Source: Lachnospiraceae bacterium (GTDB lineage Bacteria; Bacillota; Clostridia; Lachnospirales; Lachnospiraceae). Taken from it: a stretch of 8,268 nucleotides of DNA. Location of the stretch: NCBI GenBank assembly GCA_017412265.1, contig JAFPYK010000115.1, positions 1 through 8,268 on the forward strand. Reading direction: 5' to 3'. Shown piece by piece: positions 6,890 to 8,268 of the stretch (its first letter is position 1; each line of letters begins with the position of its first letter). Under the pieces are notes generated by a model that saw only the letters and a list, made by a program, of their open reading frames with translations, ran no database searches and was not told where the DNA came from. A program made the translations under genes and the position numbers.

Positions 6890-6912
6890 TGAGAAACACA
6901 AGCGTTTTCTCA
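6890..6912. repeat. Inverted repeat in the ligase leader, possible operator
   Basis: The 7-bp arms TGAGAAA (6890-6896) and TTTCTCA (6906-6912) match perfectly around a 9-base spacer. The centre is about 20 bases after the predicted ligase transcription start and would also overlap the weak candidate iorA promoter. The spacing fits a dimeric repressor site. The arms could also form a weak RNA hairpin. No regulator is encoded in the window. Confidence 0.5.
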
Positions 6913-6947
6913 AGTTTTTCACAAATTGTTCAAGGAGAACTATTGAC

Positions 6948-8268
6948 ATGCCTATTACCGATCTGTTGGAACGAAACCGAAAACTCTACGGCCACGAGGT
7001 CGCACTGGTAGAGATTGACCCCGCTATCACCGAGAATCAGAGGGTCACCTGGAAGGAATACGAACTCGTACAGCCCACCAGCCGCTCCTTCTACCGCCGC
7101 ACCATCACCTGGTCTGTCTTTGACGAGAAAGCCAACCGTGTCGCGAATCTCCTGATCTCCCACGGCATCAGCAAGGGCCAGAAGGTGGCCATCCTCCTGA
7201 TGAACTGCCTGGAGTGGCTGCCGATCTATTTCGGCATCCTGAAGGCCGGCGCCATCGCGGTTCCGTTAAACTTCCGATATACATCCGAAGAGATCGAATA
7301 CTGCATCCGCAAGGCGGACGCTGACGTCCTCTTCTACGGCCCGGAGTTCATCGGCCGTATCGAGGATATCGTAGATCATCTCTCCGGTGACCATGTGCTC
7401 TACTTCGTGGGCGATTCCTGCCCGACCTACGCGGAGGACTATTTCCGCCTGGTCTCGAACTGCTCCAGTTCCGTACCGAAGGTCCTGGTCGAGGATACCG
7501 ATTTCGCGGCCATCTATTATTCCTCCGGAACCACCGGTTTCCCGAAGGCCATCCTGCACACCCATCAGGCGCTGATGCAGTCGGCCCGCCTGGAAGCCAT
7601 GCATCATGAGACCACGAAGAACGATGTCTTCCTCTGCATCCCGCCGCTCTACCACACCGGCGCGAAGATGCACTGGTTCGGCTCCCTCTACACCGGAAGC
7701 CGCGCGGTTCTCCTGAAGGGCAACTCCCCGAAGGCCATCCTGGACGCGGTCTCCAACGAGGGCTGCACGATCGTCTGGCTCCTGGTTCCGTGGGCGCAGG
7801 ATCTGCTGATCGCCCTGGACAACAAGGAACTGTCCCTGGACGACTTCCGCACCTCCCAGTGGCGCCTGATGCACATCGGTGCCCAGCCGGTTCCGCCGAG
7901 CCTGATCCGGCACTGGATGACGTATTTCCCGAACCACAAGTACGACACCAACTACGGCCTGTCCGAGTCGACCGGTCCCGGCTGTGTCCACCTCGGCATG
8001 GAGAACATCCACAAGGTCGGCGCGATCGGTATCCCGGGCTTCGGCTGGGAGGTCAAGATCGTCGGCGATGACAACCAGCCCGTTCCTCAGGGCGAGGTCG
8101 GCGAACTCTGCGTCAAGGGCCCCGGCGTCATGAAGTGCTACTACCACGACCCCAAGGCCACCGCCGACGTGCTGAAAGAAGGCTGGCTCCACACCGGCGA
8201 CATGGCCATGCAGGACGAGGAGGGCTTCATCTTCCTGGTGGATCGCAAAAAGGACGTGATCATCACCG
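6948..8268 (+). CDS. AMP-forming acyl-CoA ligase, class I adenylate-forming (3' end outside window)
   Basis: The ATG at 6948 follows AAGGAG (6932-6937) by 10 bases and opens a frame with no stop for 440 codons to the window end; the C-terminal part is missing. The protein activates a carboxylic acid as the acyl-adenylate and then the CoA thioester. Visible motifs are the phosphate-binding loop YYSSGTTGFPKA at 190-201, IPPLYHTG at 231-238, NYGLSESTGPG at 335-345, GEVGELCVKGPGVMKCYY at 382-399, GWLHTGD at 412-418 and the hinge start DRKKDVIIT at 432-440. The catalytic lysine lies beyond the edge. Residues 34-56 hold two TW motifs (TWKEYE and TWSVFDEKANRVANLL) around a short extra segment compared with a standard N-terminus. 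It is only distantly related to the phenylacetate-CoA ligase in the window. The substrate is unknown: medium or long fatty acids, or an aryl acid given the divergent neighbour operon. Confidence 0.92.
   Translation, partial: MPITDLLERNRKLYGHEVALVEIDPAITENQRVTWKEYELVQPTSRSFYRRTITWSVFDEKANRVANLLISHGISKGQKVAILLMNCLEWLPIYFGILKAGAIAVPLNFRYTSEEIEYCIRKADADVLFYGPEFIGRIEDIVDHLSGDHVLYFVGDSCPTYAEDYFRLVSNCSSSVPKVLVEDTDFAAIYYSSGTTGFPKAILHTHQALMQSARLEAMHHETTKNDVFLCIPPLYHTGAKMHWFGSLYTGSRAVLLKGNSPKAILDAVSNEGCTIVWLLVPWAQDLLIALDNKELSLDDFRTSQWRLMHIGAQPVPPSLIRHWMTYFPNHKYDTNYGLSESTGPGCVHLGMENIHKVGAIGIPGFGWEVKIVGDDNQPVPQGEVGELCVKGPGVMKCYYHDPKATADVLKEGWLHTGDMAMQDEEGFIFLVDRKKDVIIT

Larger units (their letters stand above)
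6808..6947. promoter_or_regulatory. Divergent control region between iorA and the acyl-CoA ligase
   Basis: These 140 bases separate the leftward iorA operon from the rightward ligase gene and must hold both promoters. The rightward one is clear and listed separately. For the leftward iorA promoter only a weak candidate is seen on the minus strand: TTGTGT, 17 bases, then TAAAGT, in the AT-rich stretch between about 6874 and 6902. If it is right, the two promoters overlap and could interfere with each other. The region is much richer in A and T than the flanking genes, as expected for a control region. Confidence 0.55.

Noticed and set aside
6808..6947. Rex-type or riboswitch control of the divergent promoters
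   Set aside because: The TTTGTGAAA-like stretch has no matching half-site at the right spacing, and the leaders are too short and unstructured for a known riboswitch class.
7266..8192. 308-codon open frame on the minus strand opposite the acyl-CoA ligase
   Set aside because: It lies antisense to a continuous 440-codon frame with all adenylate-forming motifs and shows no domain of its own.

Overview
The window reads as chromosomal DNA from a GC-rich anaerobic Firmicute, probably a Clostridia-class amino-acid fermenter or gut/rumen anaerobe. This is inferred from the ferredoxin-dependent indolepyruvate oxidoreductase, the strong AAGGAG-type ribosome binding sites, tight gene packing and sigma70-like promoters. 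No species can be named. There are no RNA genes, insertion sequences, CRISPR arrays or phage genes.

Layout. Six genes lie on the minus strand and one on the plus strand, diverging from a 140-base intergenic region at 6808-6947. Leftwards from there runs an aryl-acid module: iorA (5050-6807), iorB (4472-5044), a phenylacetate-CoA ligase, paaK (3135-4436), and a small tandem ACT-domain protein (2686-3117). Gaps are 5, 35 and 17 bases. A clear intrinsic terminator at 2634-2667 ends this operon. A second minus-strand operon follows with its own near-consensus promoter (2586-2614): a sodium:solute symporter (955-2499) and an amidohydrolase (65-940). Five copies of an 8-bp repeat sit at the predicted transcription start of this second operon. 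Rightwards, a promoter TTGACA-17-TACAAT (6844-6872) drives a second, unrelated AMP-forming acyl-CoA ligase (6948 to beyond the window end). It is missing from a simple ORF list because it has no stop inside the window.

How the genes fit together. IorAB interconverts aryl-pyruvates (from Trp, Phe, Tyr) and aryl-acetyl-CoA with ferredoxin. PaaK interconverts aryl-acetate and aryl-acetyl-CoA. The ACT protein probably senses an amino acid. Together they can run oxidatively (aromatic amino acids to aryl-acetates, giving reduced ferredoxin) or reductively (salvage of aryl-acetates into aromatic amino acids, as known in some methanogens and rumen bacteria). The sequence does not settle the direction. 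The symporter/amidohydrolase pair and the divergent ligase may feed or drain the same pool; this is inferred from proximity only.

No wholly new system was found. The most useful leads are the direction of the aryl-acid module, the repeat at the symporter promoter, the inverted repeat in the leader of the divergent ligase, and two start-codon corrections.
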